Assembly (NCBI GenBank): GCA_000517565.1
Contig: CP007051.1
Span: 767,039 to 831,038, forward strand
DNA: 64,000 bases
DNA from: Desulfurella acetivorans A63
GTDB lineage: Bacteria; Campylobacterota_A; Desulfurellia; Desulfurellales; Desulfurellaceae
Direction: 5' to 3'
Part shown: positions 27,159-36,692 of the stretch, in pieces
Layout: every line of letters starts with the position of its first letter
Position numbering within the stretch: position 1 is the first letter of the stretch
The notes under the pieces: model-generated
Databases searched by the model: none
The model's input: only the letters and a program-made list of their open reading frames with translations
Told to the model about the DNA's origin: nothing
Translations under genes and position numbers: made by a program

Positions 27159-28535
27159 ATGGTAAGGCTTAGATTTGCCCCCTCGCCTACCGGACATTTG
27201 CATATTGGGGGCCTAAGAACAGCGCTTTATAATTATTTATACGCCAAAAAAAATAAAGGTGCATTTGTTTTGAGAATAGAAGATACAGATCTTGAGCGCT
27301 CAAGTCAGGTATATACTGAATCAATTCTCGAAGCCTTAAAGTGGTGTGGCCTAAATTGGGATGAAATATACTATCAAAGCCAGAGAACCCATATTTACCA
27401 ATCATATATAGACAGTATGCTAAAAAATGGCACAGCCTACAAGTGTTATTGCACAAAAGAAAAACTTGAAGAGTTAAAAAAAACACAGATGGAAAAAGGT
27501 GAAAACCCGCACTATGATGGATTTTGCAAAAATATTAAAGAAGATTTAAATAAACCTTATGTTGTAAGAATAAATTTGCCACAAAAAGATGTGAGTTTTG
27601 TTGATAGTGTGCATGGAGAGCTTAAGTTTTCTTACAAAGAATTTGACGATTTTATACTACAGCGTTCTGATGGCAGTTTTATGTATAATTTTACAAATGT
27701 AGTAGATGATATAGATATGAAAATCACTCATGTTATAAGAGGAGACGACCACATAACAAACACAGCCAAGCAATTGTATATATATGAAGTTTTAAGTGCT
27801 AAAGTTCCTCAATTTGCACACATACCGATGATTTTAGGACCAGATAAAAAAAGGCTTTCAAAAAGGCATGGCGCTCAAAGTGTGCTAGAGTATAAACAAA
27901 TGGGTTTTTTGCCTCAAAGTTTACTTAATTATCTGGCTCGTCTTGGATGGTCATCTGGTGATGAAGAAATCTTTAGTATGCAAAAATTACTTGAATTATT
28001 TGACTTAGAAGGGCTTAATAAATCACCAGCTGTGTTTGATCAAAAAAAGCTTTTATGGCTAAATGGTTACTATATAAGAAACACACAAGCAGAAGAATTA
28101 TTAAATTTGTCATATGATTTTCTTAGTCAGAACTGTAAATCACATGAAAAAAAGTATTTAGAAAAAGCAATTGAAGTTATGAAACCTCGTGTTGAAACTT
28201 TAGTTGAGCTTGCACAATCAATTGAGTTTTTCTGCACAAGACCGATTTTCTATGAAGAAAAAGGTATCAAAAAGTACACCAACCAAAACACAAAGCAGAT
28301 TTTACTTGACTTTATTGACAAAATCAAAAACATTGAATTTACGCATGATAATTTTCAAGCTCTAATAAACGATCTGGCATCAAAATACAATGAAAAAGTA
28401 GTTAATGTAGCTCAAGGAATAAGGATAGCTCTAAGTGGAAAAAGTGCAGGACCTGCCCTATTTGACATGATAGAGATTATGGGTATTGATGAATCCATTT
28501 ATAGAATAAAGCAGTTTTTGGAAAAATTAAGTTGA
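27159..28535 (+). CDS. gltX: Glutamyl-tRNA synthetase
   Basis: 458-residue class I synthetase. RFAPSPTGHLHIGGLRTAL is at residues 4-22, the HVIRGDDHITNT block near 190, and the KMSKS-equivalent LSKRHGA near 237. The C-terminal anticodon-binding part is complete. Many epsilon-type bacteria carry two GltX, of which one charges tRNA-Gln; which one this is cannot be told here. It has an AAGGAG site and overlaps the following glycosyltransferase start. Confidence 0.96.
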   Translation: MVRLRFAPSPTGHLHIGGLRTALYNYLYAKKNKGAFVLRIEDTDLERSSQVYTESILEALKWCGLNWDEIYYQSQRTHIYQSYIDSMLKNGTAYKCYCTKEKLEELKKTQMEKGENPHYDGFCKNIKEDLNKPYVVRINLPQKDVSFVDSVHGELKFSYKEFDDFILQRSDGSFMYNFTNVVDDIDMKITHVIRGDDHITNTAKQLYIYEVLSAKVPQFAHIPMILGPDKKRLSKRHGAQSVLEYKQMGFLPQSLLNYLARLGWSSGDEEIFSMQKLLELFDLEGLNKSPAVFDQKKLLWLNGYYIRNTQAEELLNLSYDFLSQNCKSHEKKYLEKAIEVMKPRVETLVELAQSIEFFCTRPIFYEEKGIKKYTNQNTKQILLDFIDKIKNIEFTHDNFQALINDLASKYNEKVVNVAQGIRIALSGKSAGPALFDMIEIMGIDESIYRIKQFLEKLS

Positions 28536-29609
28536 AGGTTGCTATTGTTTTAGGCTCAATTCCTTATGGTGGTATAGAAAATCTGGTTTATGATATAGCA
28601 CTTTACTCAAAAAGTTATAATGATTTGGAATTGAAAATTATAAATATTGCTGGTGTTGGTGAAAAACTTGGTGAGTTTTATGATGCAAAAATTGATGTTT
28701 TAAATATATGTAATTCCACGAAAGATTTAAAAGTTTACAAATTATCTACTTTAAAAAGGGTAAAAAGAGTTTTTAATCAATTAAAACCGGATATAGTTCA
28801 CACAATGAACTTTAGTGCTGATTATTTTTCTAAATTGGCTTTGATTGGCTCTAAAACACCAATTATAACACATATCTACAACACAAAAATAGAAGGACAC
28901 CTTCATAGAAGACTGATTAATAGATGGCTATCTTTCAGGACCAATCTTTATATATCCGTATCAAAAGCAGTGTACGATATGGTTGAAAAATTTCACAATA
29001 TATTTAAAAGAAAGCATATTGTTTTATATAATGCCATAAATCTAAATAATTTCAAATGGATTAAAAGGACATACCCAAAAAACCACTTTAATATTGTAAC
29101 AACAGCAAGGCTTATGCCACAAAAAAATTTAGATAATTTAATGAAAGCTTTTGCCAAAATTCACAAAGAATATAGCAACACCACGCTAACTATTGTAGGT
29201 GATGGAAAAAAAAAATAATTTAGAAAATCTCGCAAAATCTTTAAAAATAAATGTATTTTTTGCTGGCTACCAAAAAGATGTATCAATTTACCTGTATAAA
29301 GCAGATTTGTTTGTTTTACCATCAATTTACGAAGGTTTTGGAAATTCACACATAGAGGCAATTGCTACAGGTTTGCCTTCAATTGTTTCAAAAAATGTAC
29401 CTAGTATTGAAGTAACAAAAGATTGCACATTGATTTGCGATACTGATGTTGAAAGTATTTACAATAATATAAAAAATATTATATCAAATCCTGCTCTTTA
29501 CGAAAAACTGTCGGATAATACAAGAAGTGTTGCTGAACAATTTGACATAAAAGTCTATATTGAAAACCTCTACAATATTTACAAAAAGTTGTTATCCAGC
29601 ACTATATGA
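28532..29609 (+). pseudogene. Glycosyltransferase family 4, split by a frameshift in an A10 run
   Basis: Two adjoining frames make one GT4 protein. The first (28532-29218, TTG start) has GSIPYGGIENLVYDIA and IVTTARLMPQKNLDNLMKAF, and breaks off at TIVGDGKKK with a stop. The second frame continues NNLENLAKSLKINVFFAGY, LFVLPSIYEGFGNSHIEAIATGLPSIVS. The switch falls in a run of ten A at 29206-29215. Nine A would restore a 358-residue protein of normal length. It may be a real broken gene, a length-variable tract, or a sequencing error; slippage on A10 could also give some full-length protein. It follows gltX by a TTGA overlap. Likely role: sugar transfer to a surface glycan. Confidence 0.82.
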
Positions 29610-30366
29610 CAATATCTATGTAACTTATGGTTTTTAGTGTTTCAATTGATGGTTTTTCTTGTTTTAGTATGATTTTTATAGGTATTTTAACATAATCTTT
29701 AAGCTCTTTTTTGCAAGAATAAAGCAATTCATACGATTTTTTATCATAAACACATAAGTTTGCCCACGTAAACTCCATTTTTGTTATATCTATTTTTATT
29801 AACCCGATGGGTGTTTCACTGAAAATTGTCAGTGTTTGCCTTAGCTTTTTTTGTTTTGTAAGTTTTTTTCTAGATTTTACGTAAATGTTGAATCTTTTAG
29901 TTTCGATATAATAAGCTATTACAATAAATACATTTTCATTTATGTGTATATTATTGTTTAATAAAGCATTTGAAATGGTTTCAAACGATGTTTTGATGTA
30001 ATTGCCAAATGTTTTTTCATCAACATTTTCAAGTGTAGATTTTGCAATATCATCTAAAATTACTTTGTTAACTAAATTGTCCATTGTCTTTAAATTTAAG
30101 TTTTCTTTTGAATCAATGTTTAAAATTTTTAGCTCAACAAAAGGCTCCAGTTTGGTTACAAGCAATTTAAGAGTGCTATCTTTTTCTAAGTTTAGGTTTG
30201 AGAAAGCTTTTATATTATTACCTTTAATATTTACAGTAGTCTGGCTATTTTCTACATTAAGCACTTTGGCATTAACGACCTCGCCTATTGTAAGCAGTTC
30301 TTGTAAATTTTTCAAGTTTATTGAGTCAATCTGGAGTTTTATTTCAGAAATATCACCAAAATTCAT
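29602..30366 (-). CDS. Possible flagellar hook-length control-like (FliK-like) protein
   Basis: 254 residues, no signal peptide, no transmembrane segment. The N-terminal pattern (GEVVNAKVLNVENSQTTVNIKGNNIKAFSNLNLEKDSTLKLLVTK) resembles the repeated beta region of FliK-like proteins. The C-terminal half (TPIGLIKIDITKMEFTWANLCVYD) faintly resembles the Flg_hook domain. FliK measures hook length and switches export specificity. No other flagellar gene is clear nearby except a FliT-like small gene 2 kb away. The match is by pattern only, so unknown function remains possible. Convergent with the glycosyltransferase, with an eight-base overlap. Confidence 0.45.
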   Translation of the reverse strand: MNFGDISEIKLQIDSINLKNLQELLTIGEVVNAKVLNVENSQTTVNIKGNNIKAFSNLNLEKDSTLKLLVTKLEPFVELKILNIDSKENLNLKTMDNLVNKVILDDIAKSTLENVDEKTFGNYIKTSFETISNALLNNNIHINENVFIVIAYYIETKRFNIYVKSRKKLTKQKKLRQTLTIFSETPIGLIKIDITKMEFTWANLCVYDKKSYELLYSCKKELKDYVKIPIKIILKQEKPSIETLKTISYIDIVI

Positions 30367-30440
30367 TTAAAAAATTATATTAAAAAACTCCTTTTTAGCA
30401 AGTGAGATTATTAATAATTTGAAATTTTTTTGAAATTTTC

Positions 30441-30469
30441 TTGACAGATAGAATGTGATATTATAAAAA
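30441..30469 (+). promoter_or_regulatory. Possible promoter for the GT39 gene
   Basis: TTGACA (30441-30446) is followed by an AT-rich -10 region, TATAAA at 15 bp or TAAAAA at 17 bp. The start codon follows about 30 bases later with no Shine-Dalgarno sequence. The remainder of the 30367-30496 gap is AT-rich with no gene. Confidence 0.45.
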
Positions 30470-30496
30470 AATTGTAATTTTTTTTAAAGTTTTTTT

Positions 30497-32113
30497 ATGT
30501 TTAAAACTAATTTTAGTGATAAAAAAAGATATTTTACTTTAATTTTGACCTATATAGTGCTAATTGTGTTGTTTTCTTTTAGAGCACTTTCTGATGACAA
30601 TGAAGGCTTATATGCAAATATAGCATTAAATATGCTTAAAACCTCAAATTTTTTAGTTCCGCACCTTGATGGACTTGTATATTTAGAGCAACCCCCGCTA
30701 TTGTACTGGTTAAGTGCTTTATCATTAAAATTATTTGGTATATCAGAATTTTCTGTAAGATTGCCAGTTATAGTATCAGGAGTTTTATTAATCATTTTTT
30801 CTTATTTTTTTGTAAAGAAATTTTTGAATAGTTTTTTTGCATCTACTTTAGCAGTAGTAATTGTAAGCCAGATTTGTTTTGATACGTCGATAAGTATGCT
30901 TATGTTTGATATGTTGCTAACTTTATTTTTTAGTCTAGCGATGTTTAGCTTTTATATTGGCTATAAGCTTAATAATAAATACTACAGATTATTCTACATA
31001 TTTTTAGCTTTGGCAATTTTTACGAAAGGGTTTGTATCGTTAGTTTTAGCTTTTTTGATTTTAACTCCATTTATAGCAATAAAAAAAATAAAACCTAAAG
31101 ATCTTCATTTAATGTTTGGTTTTTTTGTTTTTTTGATATTGTCTATCTGGTTCGTTATTGTAAGTATTAAAATTCCGTCTTTTTTTTACTATTACTTTAT
31201 AAATAATCAGGTTTTGCGTTTTTTGGGTAAAATGTATCCAAATGATACTATTAAAGGTCCTGTTTATTTCTATGTTATTAGACTGCTTGGATGTGATTTT
31301 CCATGGTCGGTGCTTTCTTTTTTTGCAATCTATAAGCTGATTAAACTAAAACTTTACAAAGATGATTTTAATTTTTATATGTTGCTATGGTTTTTTGCAA
31401 TATTTATATTTTTTTCATTATCAAGCGGTAAAGCAAATTATTACCTTTTGCCAGCAATATTCCCTATAGCTTATTTTGCTACATATACAATTTTTAATGC
31501 TAATTTGAAACCAATTTATTATGTTTTATTGGTAGCTGGTTTTTTATTGTTAAGTGGCAGTATTTTGGCTAAACTTGGTTATATCAGATTTACAGATAAT
31601 GCCTATATTGAAAAACTGCCTTTAATTGAGTTATCATTTGCTATTTTTATAATATATTTTTTTGCTTTATACAAAAAGAATTTTTTAGTAGAAAGTATCG
31701 CTTTATCAAATATTGTTATTTTAATATCTATTTATTTGTATTTTTCATTAAATGTCAATAATTTTAGTTCAAAATATGCAAGTATCTGGTTAAAAGCTAA
31801 TATGAAACCAAATACTATTTTTGTTCAGTATGGACCATTTTGGCGTACTTCTTCAAGTATATTTTATCTAGGTAGGGATAGTATTTTATTGGACGATTTT
31901 GATGATGGCGATTTATACTACGGTATGACTCTTCTAAAAAATAAAAACGAAAAATTTATAGAAAAATCCGATTTAAAAAACTTACTTAAAAATCATAATG
32001 TTGCTATAATTGGTCAGAAAAAAAGACTTATAACATACTTAAATAAACAAAAATTTAATTATAAAATTAAATATTTTGGGAATAAATTTGTAATTATGTT
32101 AAATAAAACATAA
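30497..32113 (+). CDS. Glycosyltransferase family 39 (ArnT/PMT-like) membrane protein
   Basis: 538 residues with about 11-12 transmembrane helices. The first periplasmic loop carries the PMT_2 pattern: acidic pair in LSDDNEGLYANIALNML and LEQPPLLYWLSALSLKLFG with SVRLPV, where ArnT-type enzymes have DExRYA and PPLxYW. These enzymes transfer sugars from polyprenyl phosphate to lipid A, proteins or glycans on the outer face of the inner membrane. The acceptor is unknown. The last 100 residues are soluble and lysine-rich. It lies at the upstream edge of the surface-carbohydrate region. Confidence 0.85.
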   Translation: MFKTNFSDKKRYFTLILTYIVLIVLFSFRALSDDNEGLYANIALNMLKTSNFLVPHLDGLVYLEQPPLLYWLSALSLKLFGISEFSVRLPVIVSGVLLIIFSYFFVKKFLNSFFASTLAVVIVSQICFDTSISMLMFDMLLTLFFSLAMFSFYIGYKLNNKYYRLFYIFLALAIFTKGFVSLVLAFLILTPFIAIKKIKPKDLHLMFGFFVFLILSIWFVIVSIKIPSFFYYYFINNQVLRFLGKMYPNDTIKGPVYFYVIRLLGCDFPWSVLSFFAIYKLIKLKLYKDDFNFYMLLWFFAIFIFFSLSSGKANYYLLPAIFPIAYFATYTIFNANLKPIYYVLLVAGFLLLSGSILAKLGYIRFTDNAYIEKLPLIELSFAIFIIYFFALYKKNFLVESIALSNIVILISIYLYFSLNVNNFSSKYASIWLKANMKPNTIFVQYGPFWRTSSSIFYLGRDSILLDDFDDGDLYYGMTLLKNKNEKFIEKSDLKNLLKNHNVAIIGQKKRLITYLNKQKFNYKIKYFGNKFVIMLNKT

Positions 32114-32149
32114 AATACAATCAACCATAATTTAATTATTGTTTCTTAC

Positions 32150-32177
32150 TTGAAAATATACCAAATAAAGTTATAAT
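32150..32177 (+). promoter_or_regulatory. Promoter before the small coiled-coil gene
   Basis: TTGAAA (32150-32155) and TATAAT (32172-32177), 16 bp apart, 15 bp before the ATG at 32193. Confidence 0.5.
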
Positions 32178-32192
32178 AAATAAAGGTGTAAA

Positions 32193-32492
32193 ATGCAAAA
32201 GTTATTTAACTCTTTAAAAGATAATGGCACCAAAATTATTAATTTATTGAAGGAAAAAGAGTATAAAGGTGAAGAACTTTTAAGTGTATTAAACGAACGA
32301 AATAAACTTTTTGAAACTATATATAAAACAAAAATTACAAATCAATATTTAGATCAAATTAAAGAATTATTGGAACAAAACGCACAAATTGAATTTTTGG
32401 TTGAGCAAAAGAAAAAAGCTTTGCTAGAAGATTACATTAAATTTTACCAGAACTCAAAAAACATAATGAAATATTTAAAGCAAGGAGGTTGA
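32193..32492 (+). CDS. Small helical protein, possibly a FliT/FlgN-type chaperone
   Basis: 99 residues, predicted almost entirely alpha-helical and coiled-coil, rich in Lys and Glu. The pattern LLSVLNERNKLFETI in the first half and a helical C-terminus recall FliT/FlgN-type flagellar export chaperones, but no diagnostic residue is present. I do not recognise it with certainty. It has a promoter of its own and a start with a weak AAAGGTG site. It ends just before the isochorismatase-type gene. Confidence 0.5.
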   Translation: MQKLFNSLKDNGTKIINLLKEKEYKGEELLSVLNERNKLFETIYKTKITNQYLDQIKELLEQNAQIEFLVEQKKKALLEDYIKFYQNSKNIMKYLKQGG

Positions 32493-32494
32493 AG

Positions 32495-33049
32495 ATGAGC
32501 TTTTTAAGCAAGGAAAATTGCATTTTATGCGTAATTGACATGCAGGACAAACTTGCCAAAGTTATGAAGAATCTTGATGCTACAACTAAAAATATCTCGC
32601 TTTTGATAAAAGCTGCAAAAGAACTTGATGTGCCAATTTTTTACACAGAACAGTATCCAAAAGGATTAGGCGAAACGATAGAACCGCTAAAAAGCTTACT
32701 TTCTGATGTACAGCGTTTTGACAAGATGAGTTTTTCTGCCTTAGAAATCCCGGAAATTAAAACTTTTATAGTTGATTCAAGTAAAACAACAGTTGTATTG
32801 TGCGGCATTGAGTCTCATATATGCGTATTGTCAACAACCATAGATTTAATAGAAAAAGGCTACAATGTAGTAATTGCAAAAGATGCAGTAACTTCAAGAG
32901 AAGAAGAATTTTACAATACAGCTATTGCGTTTTATAATTCAATTGGTGCAAAAGTAATACCATCTGAATCTATTGTATTTTACTGGTTAAAATTTGCTGG
33001 CACTGAAAGTTTTAAAAAACTTCAAAAAGTAATTTTGGGTAAAGAATAA
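32495..33049 (+). CDS. Isochorismatase-family cysteine hydrolase
   Basis: 184 residues from ATG 32495, six bases after AAGGAGG; a TTG at 32489 is in frame but touches that site. The catalytic triad of the family is visible: Asp in CVIDMQDKL near residue 14, Lys in the DKMSFSAL region, and Cys in VVLCGIESHICVLSTTIDL near 112. Members include nicotinamidase, and ureidoacrylate and other amidases. The substrate is not predictable. Context (small helical gene upstream, NeuB-type gene downstream) does not help. Confidence 0.88.
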   Translation: MSFLSKENCILCVIDMQDKLAKVMKNLDATTKNISLLIKAAKELDVPIFYTEQYPKGLGETIEPLKSLLSDVQRFDKMSFSALEIPEIKTFIVDSSKTTVVLCGIESHICVLSTTIDLIEKGYNVVIAKDAVTSREEEFYNTAIAFYNSIGAKVIPSESIVFYWLKFAGTESFKKLQKVILGKE

Positions 33050-33088
33050 TTTTTGGTTTCTAAATTTAATTATATCGGAGATAAATGA

Positions 33089-33955
33089 ATGGTAGAATTT
33101 ATTGCAGAGGTGTCAAGCAACCACAACAATGACTTAAATCGATGCTATGATTTTATTGAGACAGCAGCAAAAATTGGTTGTAGTGGTGTTAAGTTTCAAC
33201 TTTTTAAAATTGACCAATTATTCGACAGAAAAGCACTGGAGTGTTTTGAAGAGCTAAGAAACAGGAAAAAATGGGAGCTAAATGAAAAGTATATACCAGA
33301 AATTGCTAAATGTTGTGCGGATAATAATATAAAATTTATATGCACACCTTTTTATCTTGATGCTGTAGATATTTTAGAGCCGTATGTGAATGCGTATAAA
33401 ATTGCTTCATATGAAATTTTGTGGCAGGACCTATTATCAAAATGCGCTAAAACAAAAAAGCCAATGATCATATCTACCGGTATGGCAACACTTGATGAGG
33501 TAAAATTTGCAGTGGAAACAGTATTTGATAATCAATGCACAGATCTAACAGTTTTGCACTGTACTTCAAATTACCCTACCCTGCCGCAGGATTGCAACTT
33601 AAGTGCAATACAAACAATGAGAGAGTCATTGCCTAAAAATATCAAATTTGGATGGTCTGATCACAGTGTTAATTTTGGCGTAATACATAGGGCTATACAT
33701 AAATATGATGTTTCAATGGTAGAGTTTCATATGGATTTAGACGGCAAAGGAAAAGAGTACCAAATGGGTCACTGCTATTTACCAAATCAGGTTGAGTCTC
33801 TTATAAAAAGTGTTAAAGATGCATTTTTAGCTGATGGTGATGGCAAAAAAGAACCGCAGGATAGTGAGTTTAAAGAACGTCTTTGGAGAGCAGATCCAAT
33901 AGATGGCTTAAGGCCTCTTAGAGGTATAAGGGATAGTTTATGCAAAAGACAATAG
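33089..33955 (+). CDS. NeuB-family N-acylneuraminate synthase-like protein without the SAF domain
   Basis: 288 residues. It matches the TIM-barrel part of Neu[17 protein letters not shown] opening, [44 protein letters not shown], and GWSDHSV. NeuB, PseI and LegI condense phosphoenolpyruvate with a six-carbon amino sugar to make nine-carbon nonulosonic acids. They normally have a C-terminal SAF/antifreeze domain of about 60 residues, which is absent. The product is therefore uncertain. It overlaps the SpsF-like gene by 16 bp, forming an operon with the next ten genes. The ribosome binding site is GGAG. Confidence 0.85.
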   Translation: MVEFIAEVSSNHNNDLNRCYDFIETAAKIGCSGVKFQLFKIDQLFDRKALECFEELRNRKKWELNEKYIPEIAKCCADNNIKFICTPFYLDAVDILEPYVNAYKIASYEILWQDLLSKCAKTKKPMIISTGMATLDEVKFAVETVFDNQCTDLTVLHCTSNYPTLPQDCNLSAIQTMRESLPKNIKFGWSDHSVNFGVIHRAIHKYDVSMVEFHMDLDGKGKEYQMGHCYLPNQVESLIKSVKDAFLADGDGKKEPQDSEFKERLWRADPIDGLRPLRGIRDSLCKRQ

Positions 33956-34752
33956 CTATAATTCAGGCACGCATGTCTTCAACAAGGCTTCCAGGCAAAG
34001 TTATGCTTGATTTAGCAGGAAAACCTGTAATCTGGCATGTTTACAATAGGGCTTTGCATTCTAAATATGTAAGCGAGGTTATCGTAGCAACATCCAAAGA
34101 CAAAAGCGACGATGAGCTTGTGGAGTTTTTGAAAGCAAATTCAATGAATTATTACAGAGGGAGCCTTGATAATGTGCTTGAGCGTTTTATGGATATAATT
34201 TATGATAAAAAACCAAAGTATGTAGCCAGAATAACTGCAGATTGTCCGCACATTTGTCCTGTTTGGATAGACAATCAAATAAGTGCGCTAAGTTTGTTTG
34301 ATGCAGATGTGATTTATTGTGAAAATCTAGGTTGTGCATTTGAAGGGGCTGGCGTTATTAAAGCTGATGTACTTGATTATATTTATAAAAATACAAATGA
34401 TGCTTTAAATAAAGAACATGTAGGTGCAATCTACATTACACAAAATCCCGATAAGCTTCGCATAGTAGAAGTTTGTCCAAAAGATTCTCTTATTTTGCAA
34501 AACTGCAGATTGACATTGGATGAAAAAGAAGACTATGAGCTATACAAAATAATATATGAAAAGCTATACACTCAAAAGCATTTTATGTATTTAGAAGATA
34601 TAGTTAATCTTTTAAAATCAAACCCTGAGTTTACAAACATTAACAAAAATATTCAACACAAGCCACTAAATATTGAACTACAAACTAAATACACAAACAT
34701 ATGGAAAAACGCAAAAAAAGTAGGAAAGTTTTTCTGGCAGGATAATCCTTAA
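33940..34752 (+). CDS. Cytidylyltransferase-family protein (SpsF/CMP-NulO synthetase-like)
   Basis: 270 residues with the nucleotidyltransferase opening [29 protein letters not shown], the nucleotide-binding (R/K)LPGK motif, and a metal/base region in [14 protein letters not shown]. Spore-coat protein SpsF is the nearest named relative. By position after a NeuB-like gene, it probably activates the product as a CMP sugar. Starts inside the end of the NeuB-like gene. Its exact substrate is unknown. Confidence 0.83.
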   Translation: MQKTIAIIQARMSSTRLPGKVMLDLAGKPVIWHVYNRALHSKYVSEVIVATSKDKSDDELVEFLKANSMNYYRGSLDNVLERFMDIIYDKKPKYVARITADCPHICPVWIDNQISALSLFDADVIYCENLGCAFEGAGVIKADVLDYIYKNTNDALNKEHVGAIYITQNPDKLRIVEVCPKDSLILQNCRLTLDEKEDYELYKIIYEKLYTQKHFMYLEDIVNLLKSNPEFTNINKNIQHKPLNIELQTKYTNIWKNAKKVGKFFWQDNP

Positions 34753-34779
34753 AAGAATACTTTTTGCTATATTATCTGT

Positions 34780-35790
34780 ATGAAAAATGTACTGTTTAGA
34801 TGCAATGCTTCAAGGGCTATTGGTTTTGGTCATTTGGTTAGATGCTTGGCACTTGCGTGTGAATTTAAAAAAAGAAACTGTCAAATTACTTTTGCTGTAA
34901 ATAAAAATCTCAAGGCAATAAAACTCATTCAAAAAGAACAATACGCAATAATTGAAAAAAATGGAAAAGACTGCAAACAATGGCTAATTGACGCAGTTGA
35001 AAAATCCCAAGCAGATATATTGGTTTTAGATATAAGAGATGGGCTTGATAAAGAGACTCTTATTGAAATAAAACAAAAGTTTAATATTAAAATAGTAAGC
35101 ATAGATGATCCTCAAGATAAAAGGCTTGTTTGCGATTATGTTTTTTATCCGCCTGTATTTCAGGTCAGGCATCTTAGCTGGGAAGGTTTTAAAGGTAAAC
35201 TTTATTCTGGGTTTGAGTGGGTGATTTTGCGCGATCAATTTTTGCAGTACAAAAATAAACCAAAACCATTAAACAAAAAGTTAAAGATATTTGTAGCAGC
35301 AGGTGCAAGCGATCCAAAATGCATAACGCCGTTAATTGCAAAGGCTCTCAATAATTTAAATGTTGAATTTGAAGCATTAATTGTTATTGGTGCACTGTTT
35401 TCTTGCAAAAAAAATTTGGATATGATTTTAAAAAAAGCAAATTACGATTATAAAGTCTTTCAAAATGTTGACAATGTGGCTGAAATAATGCATATGTGCG
35501 ATTTTGCAATTTGTTCTTTTGGCACAAGTGCTTACGAGCTAGCCTGTGTGGGTGTGCCTGCAATTTATTTGTGTATTAGCAAAGATCATAGTTTATCGGC
35601 TTCAATGCTTGAAAAAAGAGGTTTTGCGATAAATTTGGGAGAGTATGACAAGACAGACTTAGAAGAAATAACAAAAGCTGCTTTAAAATTGTCAAAAAAT
35701 GCCGATTTAAGATATAAGATGGCTCAAACTGCTAAAGACTGTATCGACGGACTTGGTGCTTTTCGCATCACAAAGGAGGTTTTGGGGTGA
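34780..35790 (+). CDS. PseG/SpsG-like nucleotide-sugar hydrolase or glycosyltransferase
   Basis: 336 residues with the GT-B-like opening RCNASRAIGFGHLVRCLALA (PseG has the same GxGHxxRCLxLA), IVSIDDPQDKRLVCDYVFYPP, and the C-terminal nucleotide-binding block CDFAICSFGTSAYELACVGVPAIYLCISKDH. PseG removes UDP from the pseudaminic acid precursor. The neighbourhood (NeuB-like and SpsF-like genes) fits nonulosonate synthesis. Its stop overlaps the next gene's GTG start. Confidence 0.83.
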   Translation: MKNVLFRCNASRAIGFGHLVRCLALACEFKKRNCQITFAVNKNLKAIKLIQKEQYAIIEKNGKDCKQWLIDAVEKSQADILVLDIRDGLDKETLIEIKQKFNIKIVSIDDPQDKRLVCDYVFYPPVFQVRHLSWEGFKGKLYSGFEWVILRDQFLQYKNKPKPLNKKLKIFVAAGASDPKCITPLIAKALNNLNVEFEALIVIGALFSCKKNLDMILKKANYDYKVFQNVDNVAEIMHMCDFAICSFGTSAYELACVGVPAIYLCISKDHSLSASMLEKRGFAINLGEYDKTDLEEITKAALKLSKNADLRYKMAQTAKDCIDGLGAFRITKEVLG

Positions 35791-36692
35791 GTGAAAAACA
35801 ATGGCAAAATCACTATGGAGAAGTATTGGACAGTGTTAATGATTTTGATGTAATTGATTGCAAAATTTGCGGATTTAAACATATTATACCTATACCAAGT
35901 CCTCAAGAATTGCAAGATATGTATAAAAGCAAATACTATCAAAATGTAGAGTTTTTTAATGAAAGATTTTTGGAAGATAAAGATTGGTATGATTTGGTAT
36001 TTAAAGACAGATATGATAGTTTTGAAAAAATATTGGGCTATAAAGGCAATATTTTTGATATCGGCTGCGGGGGCGGATATTTTTTGCTTTATGGTAAAAA
36101 ACGCGGATGGTCTACATTAGGTTTAGACCCATCAATTCAGTCTATCAATCATTGTAAATCAATTGGTCTGGATGTAATAGAAGGATTTTTTGACGAAAAT
36201 TTATCTGAAAAATTAGCCAATAAATTTGATGTGGTACATTTAAGTGAAGTATTAGAACACATACCAGACCCTGCAAACACTATTGCCTCTATAAAAAAGG
36301 TTTTAAAGCAAGGCGGTGTTGTATGTATTGTTGTACCAAACGATTATAATCCATTTCAACTTGCTTTAAAAAAAGCTTGTAATTTTTCTCCATGGTGGGT
36401 AGCACCACCGCATCATATTAATTATTTTGATTTTAATTCACTTGAAAAACTTTTAAGAGAACAAAGTTTTGATATTGTATTAAAAGAAACATCATTTCCG
36501 ATAGATATTTTCTTACTTATGGGAGATAATTATGTGGGAAATGACAGTTTAGGCAGATTATGCCATACAAAAAGAAAAAATTTTGAAAAAAATTTACAAA
36601 ACGCTGGGTTTAATAATTTAAAAAGGGATCTTTATAAATCTTTAGCACAATTGAATATTGGCAGAGAGGTAGTAATTTATGCAAGAAAGTAA
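35787..36692 (+). CDS. Class I SAM-dependent methyltransferase
   Basis: 301 residues starting at GTG 35787. A CxxC pair near residue 24 (DCKICGFKH) and a short N-terminal segment precede the Rossmann methyltransferase domain. SAM-binding motif I is IFDIGCGGGYFLLYG near 89-103, then LGLDPS, and VVHLSEVLEHIPDP near 150. Such CxxC-plus-methyltransferase proteins often act on nucleotide sugars. In this locus it could methylate a glycan or precursor. The acceptor is unknown. It overlaps both neighbours by a few bases. Confidence 0.85.
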   Translation: MSEKQWQNHYGEVLDSVNDFDVIDCKICGFKHIIPIPSPQELQDMYKSKYYQNVEFFNERFLEDKDWYDLVFKDRYDSFEKILGYKGNIFDIGCGGGYFLLYGKKRGWSTLGLDPSIQSINHCKSIGLDVIEGFFDENLSEKLANKFDVVHLSEVLEHIPDPANTIASIKKVLKQGGVVCIVVPNDYNPFQLALKKACNFSPWWVAPPHHINYFDFNSLEKLLREQSFDIVLKETSFPIDIFLLMGDNYVGNDSLGRLCHTKRKNFEKNLQNAGFNNLKRDLYKSLAQLNIGREVVIYARK

